DNA of 64,000 bases from a virus (IMGVR_UViG_3300031629_000002:1-64000), one strand, 5' to 3'; shown: positions 32,142 through 40,943, counted from the first letter of the stretch. Notes: generated by a model not told the origin, from the sequence alone. Program-made: numbers and translations.

Positions 32142-33028
32142 CTCTTCACCACCCGTAGGATCTTACCCTTCGTTTCACGAACCTTATTGCGGAGCGTAGT
32201 GCGAAGGTCGGGATTCTTAATCCGATGAGCAAGAGCAATCGCTGGCTTCAAAGCATCCTCTTCAACGCCACAGGGAATGTTCATTTTCACGCACCAAGCA
32301 ACAAGTTCCTCCGTCGCTAAATTGGCACCCGACTTCGGCATGAAGGGACAACCGCCCAAACCGCCAATACTCGAATCAAACTCTCGAACACCATGAAGGT
32401 AGGCCGTCTCAACATTCGCCATCAAGTGCTTACCCCTGTGAAGGTGAAGTCCTATGTTTCGTGTCAAGTCATACACCACATCTATACCAAGAGCGATGTC
32501 AAACGGCGTAGCATCACCCTCCGTGTCGCAAAGAACAATTTTATCCCCAAATGTAAGGCCCGACTTAACAGCACTGGACAATTCATCCATACAACCGCCA
32601 AACGCCATCGAAATATACACACGAACCAATTTCGGGTCGATTCCCTCAAGTGCCTCAACATACCCTTTGAGTATGTTTTTAAGAGACAATCCGTAGTTCT
32701 CACGGTTGAAATCGTCATTAGGAGAGAAGAATATGTTGAAATTAGTGGCTCCAACAGCCTTAGCACGGTCGATTCCACGCTTATTCGGTATCAATACTGA
32801 AAGGCCGACACTATTTGAAGAATCCATACAAACACCCGTATAAACAGCCTCCGCATCAGCCATGTTCGGAACTCGCTTCGGATGGACAAATGAGGTCACT
32901 TCGATCTGTTTCAGCCCCGCTTCTCGGAGAAGGGCAACCAGTTCGATTTTGTCGGCAGTATTTACCACATGTTCGAGGCCCTGCAAGCCATCACGGGGGC
33001 CAACCTCGAAAATGTGAACACCCGCCAT
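32138..33028 (-). CDS. HMG-CoA lyase-like enzyme (DRE-TIM metallolyase)
   Basis: 296 residues, the usual family length. EVGPRDGLQ (residues 8-16) is the active-site start of hydroxymethylglutaryl-CoA lyases. SFVHPKRVPNMADA (46-59) and DTEGDATP (168-175) follow. The metal-binding HLH is at 195-197 with N205, and GGLGGCPF (222-229) carries the active-loop Cys. The known reaction splits HMG-CoA into acetyl-CoA and acetoacetate. HLHRGKH replaces the more usual HxHDTYG, so substrate preference could differ. It lacks the tag segment found on its operon neighbours, which suggests it works in the infected cell. HMG-CoA feeds archaeal isoprenoid lipid synthesis, so lipid or carbon diversion is a plausible role. 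Confidence 0.85.
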   Translation of the reverse strand: MAGVHIFEVGPRDGLQGLEHVVNTADKIELVALLREAGLKQIEVTSFVHPKRVPNMADAEAVYTGVCMDSSNSVGLSVLIPNKRGIDRAKAVGATNFNIFFSPNDDFNRENYGLSLKNILKGYVEALEGIDPKLVRVYISMAFGGCMDELSSAVKSGLTFGDKIVLCDTEGDATPFDIALGIDVVYDLTRNIGLHLHRGKHLMANVETAYLHGVREFDSSIGGLGGCPFMPKSGANLATEELVAWCVKMNIPCGVEEDALKPAIALAHRIKNPDLRTTLRNKVRETKGKILRVVKR

Positions 33029-33204
33029 GTTTCCTGCCTAAACATAACTACCAAAAAAAGGATGGGGTGGTTCACCACGAAAAATGAGCCAAAAGAGGAA
33101 GGGCATGGAGTAAGCATGGGGATGCAGTTATTCGTGGCGAACCATGTGGTGACAGGGGGCGATTCGATATGAAAATTGCGGTGTGTGATGTGTGATGTCA
33201 AAGG

Positions 33205-33219
33205 TGTGAGGACTGACAA
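33205..33219. repeat. Second copy of 15-bp word tgtgaggactgacaa
   Basis: This matches 14177-14191 exactly and lies 177 bp upstream of the HMG-CoA lyase start. Possible regulatory site for leftward transcription. Confidence 0.5.
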
Positions 33220-33268
33220 AAAAAGTTCTCAATTTTATTCCGTTTAGCATCTGTGGTTAGGGAAGCCC

Positions 33269-33329
33269 GCACAAAAAAAAAAAAAATGTGCCCGTAAGCA
33301 AGCCTGTGGGTGTTTTTTTTGCGCCCCAC
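33269..33329. other. Two adjacent hairpins with poly(A) and poly(T) cores
   Basis: A run of 14 A (33273-33286) is framed by gcac and gtgc. About 15 bp on, ctgtggg, T8 (33313-33320) and ccccacacag form a second imperfect inverted repeat. They could terminate leftward or rightward transcripts, or form an unwinding element at an origin. Confidence 0.5.
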
Positions 33330-33420
33330 ACAGCCAATCACACACGCCCACAGCATCACACATGGCCTCGCAGTGCCACGGTTAGCGGGCCGAGCCACCA
33401 ATCACACACAGTATGGGGAC

Positions 33421-33440
33421 GGCTGGGCGTAGGCCCAGCC
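33421..33440. other. Perfect 8-bp inverted repeat
   Basis: ggctgggc and gcccagcc form a perfect stem around the 4-base loop gtag. It lies between the two 20-bp near repeats cgcagtgccacggttagcgg (33369) and cgcagtgtcacggttacggg (33457). A protein-binding or cruciform site is possible. Confidence 0.6.
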
Positions 33441-33912
33441 CACCGGCCCAGTGACCCGCAGTGTCACGGTTACGGGGCTATTTGAGGCCCATTCACACGC
33501 TAAACAGGCCCATTCATCCACGATCTGCCCTCATTTGGCCTGTTCCATGTGTGATTCGGTGCTTCGCTGGGTGACTTGACACATGTGTTGAGAGGTGTGG
33601 TTCTTCATGTGTGATTGGCCCAGCCATCGACAATCACACACCAATCACACATCACACAGATCCGTGGCAAAACCGAGTCCACGCCGAGCCTCACCGGAGT
33701 GTGTCCTGTTGTGGTTGTTATGGGTTGCTGGGTTGCATTCGATTGCTGGTTGTTGGTGCTGTGCCATGTGCGTCGGGCATGTGTCATGCTCATGTCTCAT
33801 GTCCCATGTCCATGTATCATGTGGGCTACTATTATCACTTTACTCACTTCTCTCTCTCTCTCTCTTCTCTCTCTCCCTATGTCCCTATACCCTTTAGGGC
33901 CTATTGATGATA

Positions 33913-33939
33913 GATGAAAGTGATGAAAGTGATGAAAGC
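33913..33939. repeat. Three tandem 9-bp repeats (gatgaaagt)
   Basis: Three adjoining copies, the last ending in c, follow a long CT tract and lie about 120 bp upstream of the first rightward gene. Confidence 0.8.
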
Positions 33940-34024
33940 CCCAGTGACCTTTGGTAAGGTGGCTGGAACTGGCTGTAAATGCCCTTGAATAGAACCGTGC
34001 TACTGTGGGCTTGTAGTAGCCGTT

Positions 34025-34040
34025 GGTTCATATAGGCCGG
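34025..34040 (+). promoter_or_regulatory. Archaeal TATA promoter, leaderless, for the rightward helicase gene
   Basis: ggttcatataggccgg contains the TATA-like core TTCATATAG centred about 25 bp before the ATG at 34057. That is the normal TATA-to-start distance in Archaea, so the transcript should start at or very near the start codon. The same 16 bp recurs at 37861-37876. Confidence 0.7.
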
Positions 34041-34056
34041 AGGGTGTGGATGGGCC

Positions 34057-36912
34057 ATGTCGGAAGAGAACACCACATTGAAGCCCGCCCTTGAACTCCC
34101 CCTAACCGTTGCACTACGGGACTGGATGCCGGACATTGAGTCCCATGGTAACGACCCATCCCCGGAGCAATTGGTGTTCCTATCCCATCTCATCTCTCAA
34201 GCCCATGCTGGATTGCCAATCAAAGCGGCACTTGAATCGGTCGCAGGATCCGGCAAAACAACGGTGATTGACATGTCCTTCTACATTCTTGCTCATGCTC
34301 ACCGTGCTGGTCGTCGATACAGCATCACAGCAACAGCCTTCAACGGAACTATTGCGGCAGTAGTAGTGAATGCCATGAAGAAGTGGAAACCCGATGGTGC
34401 TGACTGGACAAGTGGCGGTGGAACTGGAACTCTCAACAGTCATGGTAAGAAGTCACTGTTGAAGTTCTTTGAACATCCAATGGTCTTACAGAACAATCGC
34501 TACACATCCCTTGCTCGTATAGTGTCCTGTGACCTCCTTGCTGACCCAGTGCTTCGTGCTGACTATGAGAACAATATGCCATTGACTAAAGCAGGTAACA
34601 AGCGAGAGTCTTGGTCTTGGTTTGCTCTTGCTCGTTTCATCAAAGCGGCTACTGAAAAAGCGATGATGCAAGGATTCTTCACACCAGTAGGAACTAAGCC
34701 ATCCGAAGAGGATTGGACTACCTACATGGACAGAAACCGTGACTCCCTCCGAATATCCGACCATCCAGTCGGCCCACAGATCCTTGCTCAATTGCCATCT
34801 ATCATTGAGCGTGTAATTGACCTTGGTATGTTCCACCTTGAGAACGAAGGGGAGATTGCCCAGTGTTCACCTAATGCTATGGTATTCCAACGCCGGGACC
34901 AGTATTCCGGTTTCTTACAAGCGGCATCCAATTACACTGATGCTGAACTATTGGAGAAGGGACTCCGTGTCATGCCACCAACCACCAAACAGAACGGTGG
35001 TTCATCAGTGGTCGCAGTTCCATTCACTTCTCGCAATTACCGCACTGGTAAGTTCACTGACCGTCGAATTGAGATTAGGTTTCCTAATGAGCATTTTGAT
35101 ATTGCTAAGGCCATCAAAGCATCATGTAAGAAGGCCAGCATGGACAAGACAGGACGCTTCACAATGTTTGGCACATCCAATGATGGCCCTTTCAGTCAAG
35201 AGAAGTGGGACAAGCGTTCTCAAGCGACCTTCCAATCCGATGAATGGGTCTTCTCCGTCAAGGATAATCAGCAGGATATTGATGGGTTCATCGCTACTGC
35301 TTTTGAGCATGGTATTGATGTCGCCCCAGCATTTGCTACTGGCAATCAATCCGATGCTACTGACGGTGAGTATGCGGCTACTTTCAGCCACTTGGATTGT
35401 ATCTACGCCCCAGCATATTTCAACATCCCAGCATGGAGACAATTTGATATGATGTTCTGTGATGAAGTGCAAGACATGTCCCCACTTCAACACGACCTAC
35501 TGGCAGGACTTCTCGTCGATGGTGGTAATGTGGTTCTTGTTGGCGACCGTCGCCAATCACTGTATTTGTTCGCAGGAAGCGACAGTCGGTCATTTGACTA
35601 CGGTGTTGAAACCTATGGCTGTGAATCCTTCCCAATGACAATATGCTGGCGACAAACTGTCACACTTGCTGATGAAGTATCACTACTCATCGGTAGCCGT
35701 GATGGACAGCGCACCATGTATGCCGACCACCGTTCACCAGTGGAACTCATCCCAACATGGAAACAAGGATCCTCATCCACTGTTCACCATGTCAATGCCT
35801 TGACTCAAAGCGTAGAGGTAGGAGACATGGTTCTGTGTCGTATTACAGCCCCTCTTGTATCATATGCTGTCGCTACCCTCAAGCAAGGAATACCTGCCCG
35901 TTTAGCGGGTGGTGGCGACCTTGAATCACAGGTTCGTAACATGTGGTCGGGTAAAGTCGGCATGAGCATGGTCGGTGTTGTTGATAAGAAATTGTCCGAA
36001 CTTCAATCGTTCACCTCAAGACATGGACAAGGTGCTGACTACCTATCCGCTTTGTTGCTCAAACTGACTCAACAGTGCAAGGGTGATTCTGTGCAAGCAT
36101 CCAACCATGATGACTACCGAACTGCTACCGATATGATTGAGGCTACACTTGCTCTCGCTGACCGATACACCACCGAAGAATCAAACCCTACCAGCATTGG
36201 TTTCTGTGGCGATAACAAATCGGATTGGCTCTCTCAAATGTTCGTCGATCCAAATGAAACTGGCGAAGCATTCGTTCTGTTCTCATCAGTTCACCGTGCT
36301 AAAGGATTGGAGCGCAAGACTGTTCACATCATCACTGACCGCATGGTTATTGATGCTCAAGGTGAAGAACGCCTGTCACCATGTTTCATGCTACCATGGT
36401 CGATGAACACATCGGCTGAAATTGATCAAGAACTCAACGCAGTATATGTTTGCATCACCCGTTCTATGGACACCCAGCGATACTACACCAACAACAAAAT
36501 AGTGTCCACTGGCGATACTCCGAATGACCTTGAACATGCTATGTGGATGCTCAACGGTGACGACATTGAGATGGGTTCATGGCCTGTGTCAAACGACGAG
36601 GATGAAGACGAGGACACCACTACACCTTCTCACATGTCAGTTCCAGATCCTTCTTTTGAGGACACATTCATGGTGCCTACTATGCCCCAATTTGCATGTG
36701 TCGCTGATAGCAAGGTGCTTCACTTAACCAATGATGCGGAGTTCGCTATGGACTTCATCCAGCAGGTTATGGGTGAGGATTATGATGTTGAAACATACCA
36801 TGCTGGCACCGAAGTCGGTGGGCATTCAGTATGGATGACATCCGAGGTCATGGATGACGACATCACACAGGCTGTCGCAAGCCACTGGCAAGCGGCTCAA
36901 GAATGGATTTGA
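34057..36912 (+). CDS. SF1 (UvrD/Rep-like) DNA helicase
   Basis: 951 residues. SPEQLVFLSHL (35-45) resembles the Q motif. Walker A is SVAGSGKTTV (61-70). The DExx box is MFCDEVQDMSPLQ (about 466-478), followed by VVLVGDRRQSLYLFAGSD (motif III). SVHRAKGLERKTVHI (motif V) and AVYVCITRSMD (motif VI, with Arg) come late. An insert between Walker A and the DExx box of about 380 residues is larger than in UvrD, and an acidic tail is added at the C terminus. It would unwind DNA in replication or recombination. It is the first gene of the rightward arm and appears to be translated from a leaderless message. Confidence 0.9.
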   Translation: MSEENTTLKPALELPLTVALRDWMPDIESHGNDPSPEQLVFLSHLISQAHAGLPIKAALESVAGSGKTTVIDMSFYILAHAHRAGRRYSITATAFNGTIAAVVVNAMKKWKPDGADWTSGGGTGTLNSHGKKSLLKFFEHPMVLQNNRYTSLARIVSCDLLADPVLRADYENNMPLTKAGNKRESWSWFALARFIKAATEKAMMQGFFTPVGTKPSEEDWTTYMDRNRDSLRISDHPVGPQILAQLPSIIERVIDLGMFHLENEGEIAQCSPNAMVFQRRDQYSGFLQAASNYTDAELLEKGLRVMPPTTKQNGGSSVVAVPFTSRNYRTGKFTDRRIEIRFPNEHFDIAKAIKASCKKASMDKTGRFTMFGTSNDGPFSQEKWDKRSQATFQSDEWVFSVKDNQQDIDGFIATAFEHGIDVAPAFATGNQSDATDGEYAATFSHLDCIYAPAYFNIPAWRQFDMMFCDEVQDMSPLQHDLLAGLLVDGGNVVLVGDRRQSLYLFAGSDSRSFDYGVETYGCESFPMTICWRQTVTLADEVSLLIGSRDGQRTMYADHRSPVELIPTWKQGSSSTVHHVNALTQSVEVGDMVLCRITAPLVSYAVATLKQGIPARLAGGGDLESQVRNMWSGKVGMSMVGVVDKKLSELQSFTSRHGQGADYLSALLLKLTQQCKGDSVQASNHDDYRTATDMIEATLALADRYTTEESNPTSIGFCGDNKSDWLSQMFVDPNETGEAFVLFSSVHRAKGLERKTVHIITDRMVIDAQGEERLSPCFMLPWSMNTSAEIDQELNAVYVCITRSMDTQRYYTNNKIVSTGDTPNDLEHAMWMLNGDDIEMGSWPVSNDEDEDEDTTTPSHMSVPDPSFEDTFMVPTMPQFACVADSKVLHLTNDAEFAMDFIQQVMGEDYDVETYHAGTEVGGHSVWMTSEVMDDDITQAVASHWQAAQEWI

Positions 36913-36953
36913 AATACAGTGGACAGGATGCGACAAAACACGGAGGAATAGAT

Positions 36954-37436
36954 ATGGGATGTGAGCGAGCGAAACAATTGCGAAAGACTGGTGCTGACAA
37001 CCAGCACATGATCGCCAAATACCTCAAGGTTCGACACACAGATCTGAATGCCGAGGATGTATCAAGTGAAGGTTACGAAGGGCTGTGGTGCAAACTCCAC
37101 GGAGCCGTTGGTGAGTTCCATTCTAAGGTGTCTAAGGCTGGGTGTGTGTGTTCTTTGAACTCCGCCCCATCTAAGACAGTTCGCCGTGCCAGCGTTCACT
37201 TCACCGTGCTGTCCAAGGATGGCACATCAATCGCCAAAGGATGTTCCCAAACACCCCACTTTGATGGAGGAAAAGTGTTTCAATACACAGTCACCGATGG
37301 AGTCAGTGGTATGACACCAAGCACCGACCAACAACCAGCGACTCTTGATCCACGGCACATTGGATGTGCCAATTGTATCAACCGAGTTCGTGCGGCTATG
37401 CGTCTCAACAATACACCACAAAACACGGAGGAATAA
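36954..37436 (+). CDS. Unrecognised Cys-containing protein
   Basis: ATG 36954 is chosen because a strong ribosome binding site (cacggaggaatagat) precedes it. The frame also reaches back into the helicase gene. 160 residues begin MGCERAKQLRKTGADNQH. Cys residues are spread (CVCSLN, CSQT, CANCINRVR near the end). The CANC pair and the Arg-rich C terminus suggest a nucleic-acid contact, but no family is recognised. The sequence at the next gene's start repeats the same binding site almost exactly. Confidence 0.72.
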   Translation: MGCERAKQLRKTGADNQHMIAKYLKVRHTDLNAEDVSSEGYEGLWCKLHGAVGEFHSKVSKAGCVCSLNSAPSKTVRRASVHFTVLSKDGTSIAKGCSQTPHFDGGKVFQYTVTDGVSGMTPSTDQQPATLDPRHIGCANCINRVRAAMRLNNTPQNTEE

Positions 37437-37438
37437 AT

Positions 37439-37669
37439 ATGCCAACACCAAGAATAATCAGCGATGTCAAAAAGAATCGCCAAACAGGAACACACATTCA
37501 AGTGGACTTTAGCATCAACGAAGGTGGATATTATCAAGCAACATGCTATGCTCACGGCCAGTATTGTAATTCGGACACACTGCGTTCTATTCGTCGCATA
37601 GCCACAGATCCACTTGGTTGGTGCAGTGGATGTGCCCAAGTATTCGTTGATAATGGCGGGGTCTATTGA
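37439..37669 (+). CDS. Small Cys protein, family unknown
   Basis: 76 residues behind cacggaggaataaat. It begins MPTPRIISDVKKNRQTGTHI and has CYAHGQYC, then WCSGCAQVF near the end. The four Cys residues could bind zinc. It is coupled to the gene before it by a 2-base gap. A terminator follows. Confidence 0.7.
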   Translation: MPTPRIISDVKKNRQTGTHIQVDFSINEGGYYQATCYAHGQYCNSDTLRSIRRIATDPLGWCSGCAQVFVDNGGVY

Positions 37670-37712
37670 ACACCACAAAGCACTCAAGGTCGGCCAGTAA
37701 TGTTCTCATCAT

Positions 37713-37779
37713 CCCCCTAAAACGGGGGCTGGTTTTGCTGGTCGGCCACTTATTTATTTGCGTTTAATTCTCTTTTTTT
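37713..37779 (+). terminator. Hairpin plus T-rich terminator
   Basis: ccccc-taaaac-ggggg forms a short stem (37713-37728). A T-rich stretch ending in seven T (37773-37779) follows. Two direct copies of ggtcggcca (37688 and 37740) flank the stem. It ends the helicase transcript before the next promoter. Confidence 0.6.
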
Positions 37780-37860
37780 GCACATTAACAAAAGAAAGAC
37801 TATAAGCCGTCAGTGTCACCTGCGGCAGACACCGGACAGGCGGCCCCTTGAATATCGGGG

Positions 37861-37876
37861 GGTTCATATAGGCCGG
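37861..37876 (+). promoter_or_regulatory. Second copy of the rightward TATA promoter
   Basis: ggttcatataggccgg is identical to 34025-34040. Here the next ATG is 70 bp downstream of the element (37946), with cggaggacaaaaac before it. This transcript should have a leader of about 50 bases and a ribosome binding site. Confidence 0.65.
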
Positions 37877-37945
37877 TGTCTGTGGGTTGGTTGTAGCGGG
37901 TCAAACATCACAACCTGCTGACAAATAAAAACGGAGGACAAAAAC

Positions 37946-39781
37946 ATGCAAGCAATAAATGAAAATAATGAGCCAAGTGCTACCCTCGACCACATCGTGG
38001 TTGTTGGCAGTATCACCCAACGAACGCCAACACAGGTTACTGTGTCCTACCCATCTATGATGGGCGACACTGACTTGACAGTCACTCGCACCGAGTTCGG
38101 TGCTGGTGGTTCAATTGGTGTGCGACTGAATGACACCATGAGCAACGAAGACACCAACCGTGCCTTCGCTATCAAGCGATGTGTTTGTCCAACATGCGAC
38201 AACAACAACGAAGGATCTGAAGCCGTCATCAGTGGTAACACAGACATCAACACATTAGTTAGTGAACTTGAAGCAATCAACGCACGCCGTGTCGTCGTTG
38301 AAGTCAATGAGAATCGCACTACTATCAAATGTGGCACATGTAAGGGAACTGGCAAGGCATCTACTTTGCCTCAATCTATCTCCCCTCTAATCGACGGTGA
38401 ATGGCAAGACCTTACTGAATCCATGAATGGTGGCGAACTACCGGCATCACACATGCCAGTATTCCCTTCTTCATTCAATGGTCGTCGTGGTGGTATTGTT
38501 GATAACATCACTGACATGACAATGGTCTTCAAGGAAGCACAATTGGAGAACACCAAAGGTGACATGGTTGGAACTGGTATCTACACCGTTCTAAACGAAG
38601 GATATGCCAATGAGGACAATAACTACCTCGGTATGCAATTGGGTCGCCCTAAGACCGATTGCTACGCCTTTGCTCAACACAGCACCATCATTGACGAGTT
38701 CGGTGATTGGTCTTCTAAAGCAGGATTGCCTTACACTACATACGGAACAAACTACGGCCAAGACGCTGTTATGGACATCCGTGTTATTGATGGTTCAATG
38801 ACAAAGCAGGAAGTAATGGACGACCTTCAAACTCGCTTAGAAGCGGGTGAGTTCGGTGACAATACTGGCTACGGTTTAATGTCCACATTGGAAGCAAACC
38901 CCGACCTTGGTAACATTGGATTCGGAGTCCAGATCCGCCATTCATTCGACGGTGCCCTCACCATTCGTGGTGTCTCGGAACGCCTATGGTGCTTGAACGG
39001 CTGTTCATCCACTAAGGAAACTGTTATTCTTTCAGCAACCCACAAGAAGGGTGTTTTTGAGAACCTTAACTTTGGCAACATCGCTAAACTTGTAATGACG
39101 GCGGTTGCTTCAATGGTTGCTCAAAACAGCGAGGTTGAGAACATGAATGATATTATGCTCGGTTCCCAAAACCTTGAGGCTCTAATTGCGCTTCAAGTGA
39201 ACCGTGGCCTCATCTCCTACCCATCTATCGGACAGGACTCTCAATTGACTGGTGGACGCCAATACCGTGCCTTTACTCAAGGCTGGGGCAACCCCGAAGA
39301 AGCATGGGTCGCTGTTGGCGAAGACTTTGGAGGTTCTCAAGTCGGTTCTCTTTACCAAGCATACCAAAACACCAACGGTATCATCAATCACCAACCTGCT
39401 GTCAATGATGCACATGGTAGAGTCGATGGTGGTAAAGCGGTTTCATTCGCTAAGACCAACGCTGACCTTGCTAAGCAACATTCTCTCTTTGTTGAGATAC
39501 AGAACGATGCTCAACGGGCTTTCGCTGAAACAATGGGTCATTCGCCACAAGGCAACGAACTCAATGAGTTCATCGCTGAACATGGCATCCCAATGCTCAA
39601 TGAAATGGTCGCTACTGAAACTCGATCTGAAACTGTTGGCACTGATTCACACGGCAACATCACTATCCGTGAATGGAACGCTGGTGACATCCTCCCAACA
39701 GTCGTAAAGAATGTTGGACAGGCCAATGAAGTCTCTCGCACACTTGACGCAATCTACACCCCTATGGCGGTGGTTGCTTAA
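37946..39781 (+). CDS. DUF932-like phage/plasmid protein
   Basis: 611 residues behind cggaggacaaaaac. Two Cys pairs (CPTCD near 77, CGTCKGTGK near 132) form a zinc module. The central part has NNYLGMQLGRPKTDCYAFAQ and later GFGVQIRHSFDGALTIRG followed by RLWCLNGC. These resemble DUF932 phage/plasmid proteins, where a 'v-x-n-S-x-dG' strand precedes 'R-x-x-C-x-NG'. Family function is unknown to me, though it accompanies replication genes in many mobile elements. The N-terminal zinc part makes it longer than usual. It is under its own promoter and probably abundant. Confidence 0.65.
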   Translation: MQAINENNEPSATLDHIVVVGSITQRTPTQVTVSYPSMMGDTDLTVTRTEFGAGGSIGVRLNDTMSNEDTNRAFAIKRCVCPTCDNNNEGSEAVISGNTDINTLVSELEAINARRVVVEVNENRTTIKCGTCKGTGKASTLPQSISPLIDGEWQDLTESMNGGELPASHMPVFPSSFNGRRGGIVDNITDMTMVFKEAQLENTKGDMVGTGIYTVLNEGYANEDNNYLGMQLGRPKTDCYAFAQHSTIIDEFGDWSSKAGLPYTTYGTNYGQDAVMDIRVIDGSMTKQEVMDDLQTRLEAGEFGDNTGYGLMSTLEANPDLGNIGFGVQIRHSFDGALTIRGVSERLWCLNGCSSTKETVILSATHKKGVFENLNFGNIAKLVMTAVASMVAQNSEVENMNDIMLGSQNLEALIALQVNRGLISYPSIGQDSQLTGGRQYRAFTQGWGNPEEAWVAVGEDFGGSQVGSLYQAYQNTNGIINHQPAVNDAHGRVDGGKAVSFAKTNADLAKQHSLFVEIQNDAQRAFAETMGHSPQGNELNEFIAEHGIPMLNEMVATETRSETVGTDSHGNITIREWNAGDILPTVVKNVGQANEVSRTLDAIYTPMAVVA

Positions 39782-39782
39782 G

Positions 39783-39835
39783 TCGGGTAAGTGACATTCC
39801 CATCCCAAGTGACGGCCAGTGAAATGCTTGCCCGA
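39783..39835 (+). promoter_or_regulatory. Long inverted repeat in an intergenic gap
   Basis: tcgggtaag (39783-39791) pairs with cttgcccga (39827-39835) with one G-T pair, separated by 35 bases. It sits between the DUF932-like gene and the next gene and may act as a terminator or attenuator. There is no long T run after it. Confidence 0.4.
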
Positions 39836-39877
39836 TGAGATGTTGAGTCACATACCACATACGATGGAGGAATTATC

Positions 39878-40426
39878 ATGGCTTCAATGACACAACCAAA
39901 AGCACCGCACACACCAGTGCAGATCTGCTTCCGCAGGATGCCCTCAATAGACCCGACGGGTCTAAAGGGGCTTCTCGTTGATGAGGAATCCCTCAACGCA
40001 CCAAGAGTGCTTGGGATTCTCCCTTACACACCACTACCTGCTGGCATGAAGGCTGGCGGTATGGTGGCTTGTGTGGGTGCTGGTGGCGAGCGTTTTGCTT
40101 GCGACTACACTACACTCATCAAGGACACTTTACCATGCAACGAAGAACACTATACTGCCCTTATCACCGAGATGCGTGACAAGGCTGGCTGGGATGTTCA
40201 AGCAATCATGGCTACATCTATCAATCACACACTTCGCACTATTGAGCGAGTCGCTGGCGACACATCAGCCGAGGAACTTGCACAGGTGCCGGACAGTTCG
40301 TCACCAATTACTGACGACAGCACCATTGAGGTTGAGGATTTCGTGATCGACTTTGAAATTGTCAATGATGATGTGGATTCTAAAACTGGATATGGTAGCG
40401 ATGCTTTCAAGGAGGAATGGGCATGA
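39878..40426 (+). CDS. Unrecognised acidic protein
   Basis: 182 residues behind gatggaggaattatc. It begins MASMTQPKAPHTPVQICFRR. Residues 20-140 look globular with Gly-rich turns (LPAGMKAGGMVACVGAGGERF). The last 45 residues are strongly acidic (DDSTIEVEDFVIDFEIVNDD). Function unknown; the acidic tail resembles partner-binding tails of ssDNA-binding and replication proteins. The next gene starts within its stop (ATGA). Confidence 0.72.
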   Translation: MASMTQPKAPHTPVQICFRRMPSIDPTGLKGLLVDEESLNAPRVLGILPYTPLPAGMKAGGMVACVGAGGERFACDYTTLIKDTLPCNEEHYTALITEMRDKAGWDVQAIMATSINHTLRTIERVAGDTSAEELAQVPDSSSPITDDSTIEVEDFVIDFEIVNDDVDSKTGYGSDAFKEEWA

Positions 40427-40662
40427 GCAAACCAAACGATCAACACCAGCAGTGGCTTGACTTGAACCCATGCGGTATGTGCGGCAACGCACTGAACCGA
40501 CCCTTCGGTCGTGAGCGTTCACATGGCAATTACATTGTCCTTGAAGCCACCCAATCATGTGGCGGTAAAGACATTCACGATCTCCGTAATAGTCTCCGTA
40601 GAACATATGTCGGTCGCTGTTGTTTCGGTTCTTTGTCACCAATGATGGAGGAATCAGTATGA
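40423..40662 (+). CDS. Small zinc-type protein
   Basis: ATG 40423 overlaps the upstream stop and follows aaggagg. 79 residues begin MSKPNDQHQQWLDLNPCGMC. Cys residues form CGMC, then SCGG and RCCF, enough for one zinc site. Part of a long run of coupled small genes; role unknown. Confidence 0.72.
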   Translation: MSKPNDQHQQWLDLNPCGMCGNALNRPFGRERSHGNYIVLEATQSCGGKDIHDLRNSLRRTYVGRCCFGSLSPMMEESV

Positions 40663-40943
40663 GTATTGTCGGTTCACTACACATTCAGTGTGGCTTTGTT
40701 GGCAAGTGCGGTGGACATGTGTTCCCCGTCGATGCTGACCGCTACCTTTCCGATCTGGCTGATGTTGCTATGAACTCCGTGAAGGAGGGTCATGCTGGCA
40801 CTTATTCATACCCTAATCGCTACTGTCCTGCCTGTGAAGCCATTGACAAGCACCGTAGTGTTGAAACTGCTCAACAGCGTGACGAGCGAATAGAAGCCCG
40901 TCGTTCGGCACAGGAAGCGGAGATGAAGGAGGAATCAGCATGA
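40659..40943 (+). CDS. Small zinc-type protein
   Basis: 94 residues beginning MSIVGSLHIQCGFVGKCGGH, with a strong gatggaggaatcagt before the start. C-x5-C near the N terminus and CPAC near residue 59 suggest a zinc ribbon. The C-terminal 35 residues are a charged helix (QQRDERIEARRSAQEAEMKE). Confidence 0.72.
   Translation: MSIVGSLHIQCGFVGKCGGHVFPVDADRYLSDLADVAMNSVKEGHAGTYSYPNRYCPACEAIDKHRSVETAQQRDERIEARRSAQEAEMKEESA

Larger units (their letters stand above)
33029..34056. other. Central noncoding region, candidate replication origin and divergent control region
   Basis: About 1 kb without a credible gene lies between the leftward and rightward arms. It holds many copies of AATCACACA or its complement TGTGTGATT (for example near 33335, 33400, 33549, 33608, 33639 and 33646). 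Two 20-bp near repeats lie at 33369 and 33457. There are hairpins with poly(A) and poly(T) cores, a run of CATGT words (33764-33823), a CT tract (33849-33876) and 9-bp tandem repeats (33913-33939). Short frames that run through it have no ribosome binding site and reflect the simple composition. The mix of iteron-like words, strand switch and easily melted runs fits an origin; this is inference. Confidence 0.6.

Noticed and set aside
33269-33700. CRISPR array in the region of repeated CACACA words
   Set aside because: The words are only 8-10 bp, unevenly spaced and in both orientations, without spacer-repeat regularity.
33595-33917. Open frames of about 100 codons in all three plus-strand frames of the central region
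   Set aside because: All three frames are open together because of the simple CATGT and CT composition. None has a ribosome binding site, and their peptides are low-complexity.
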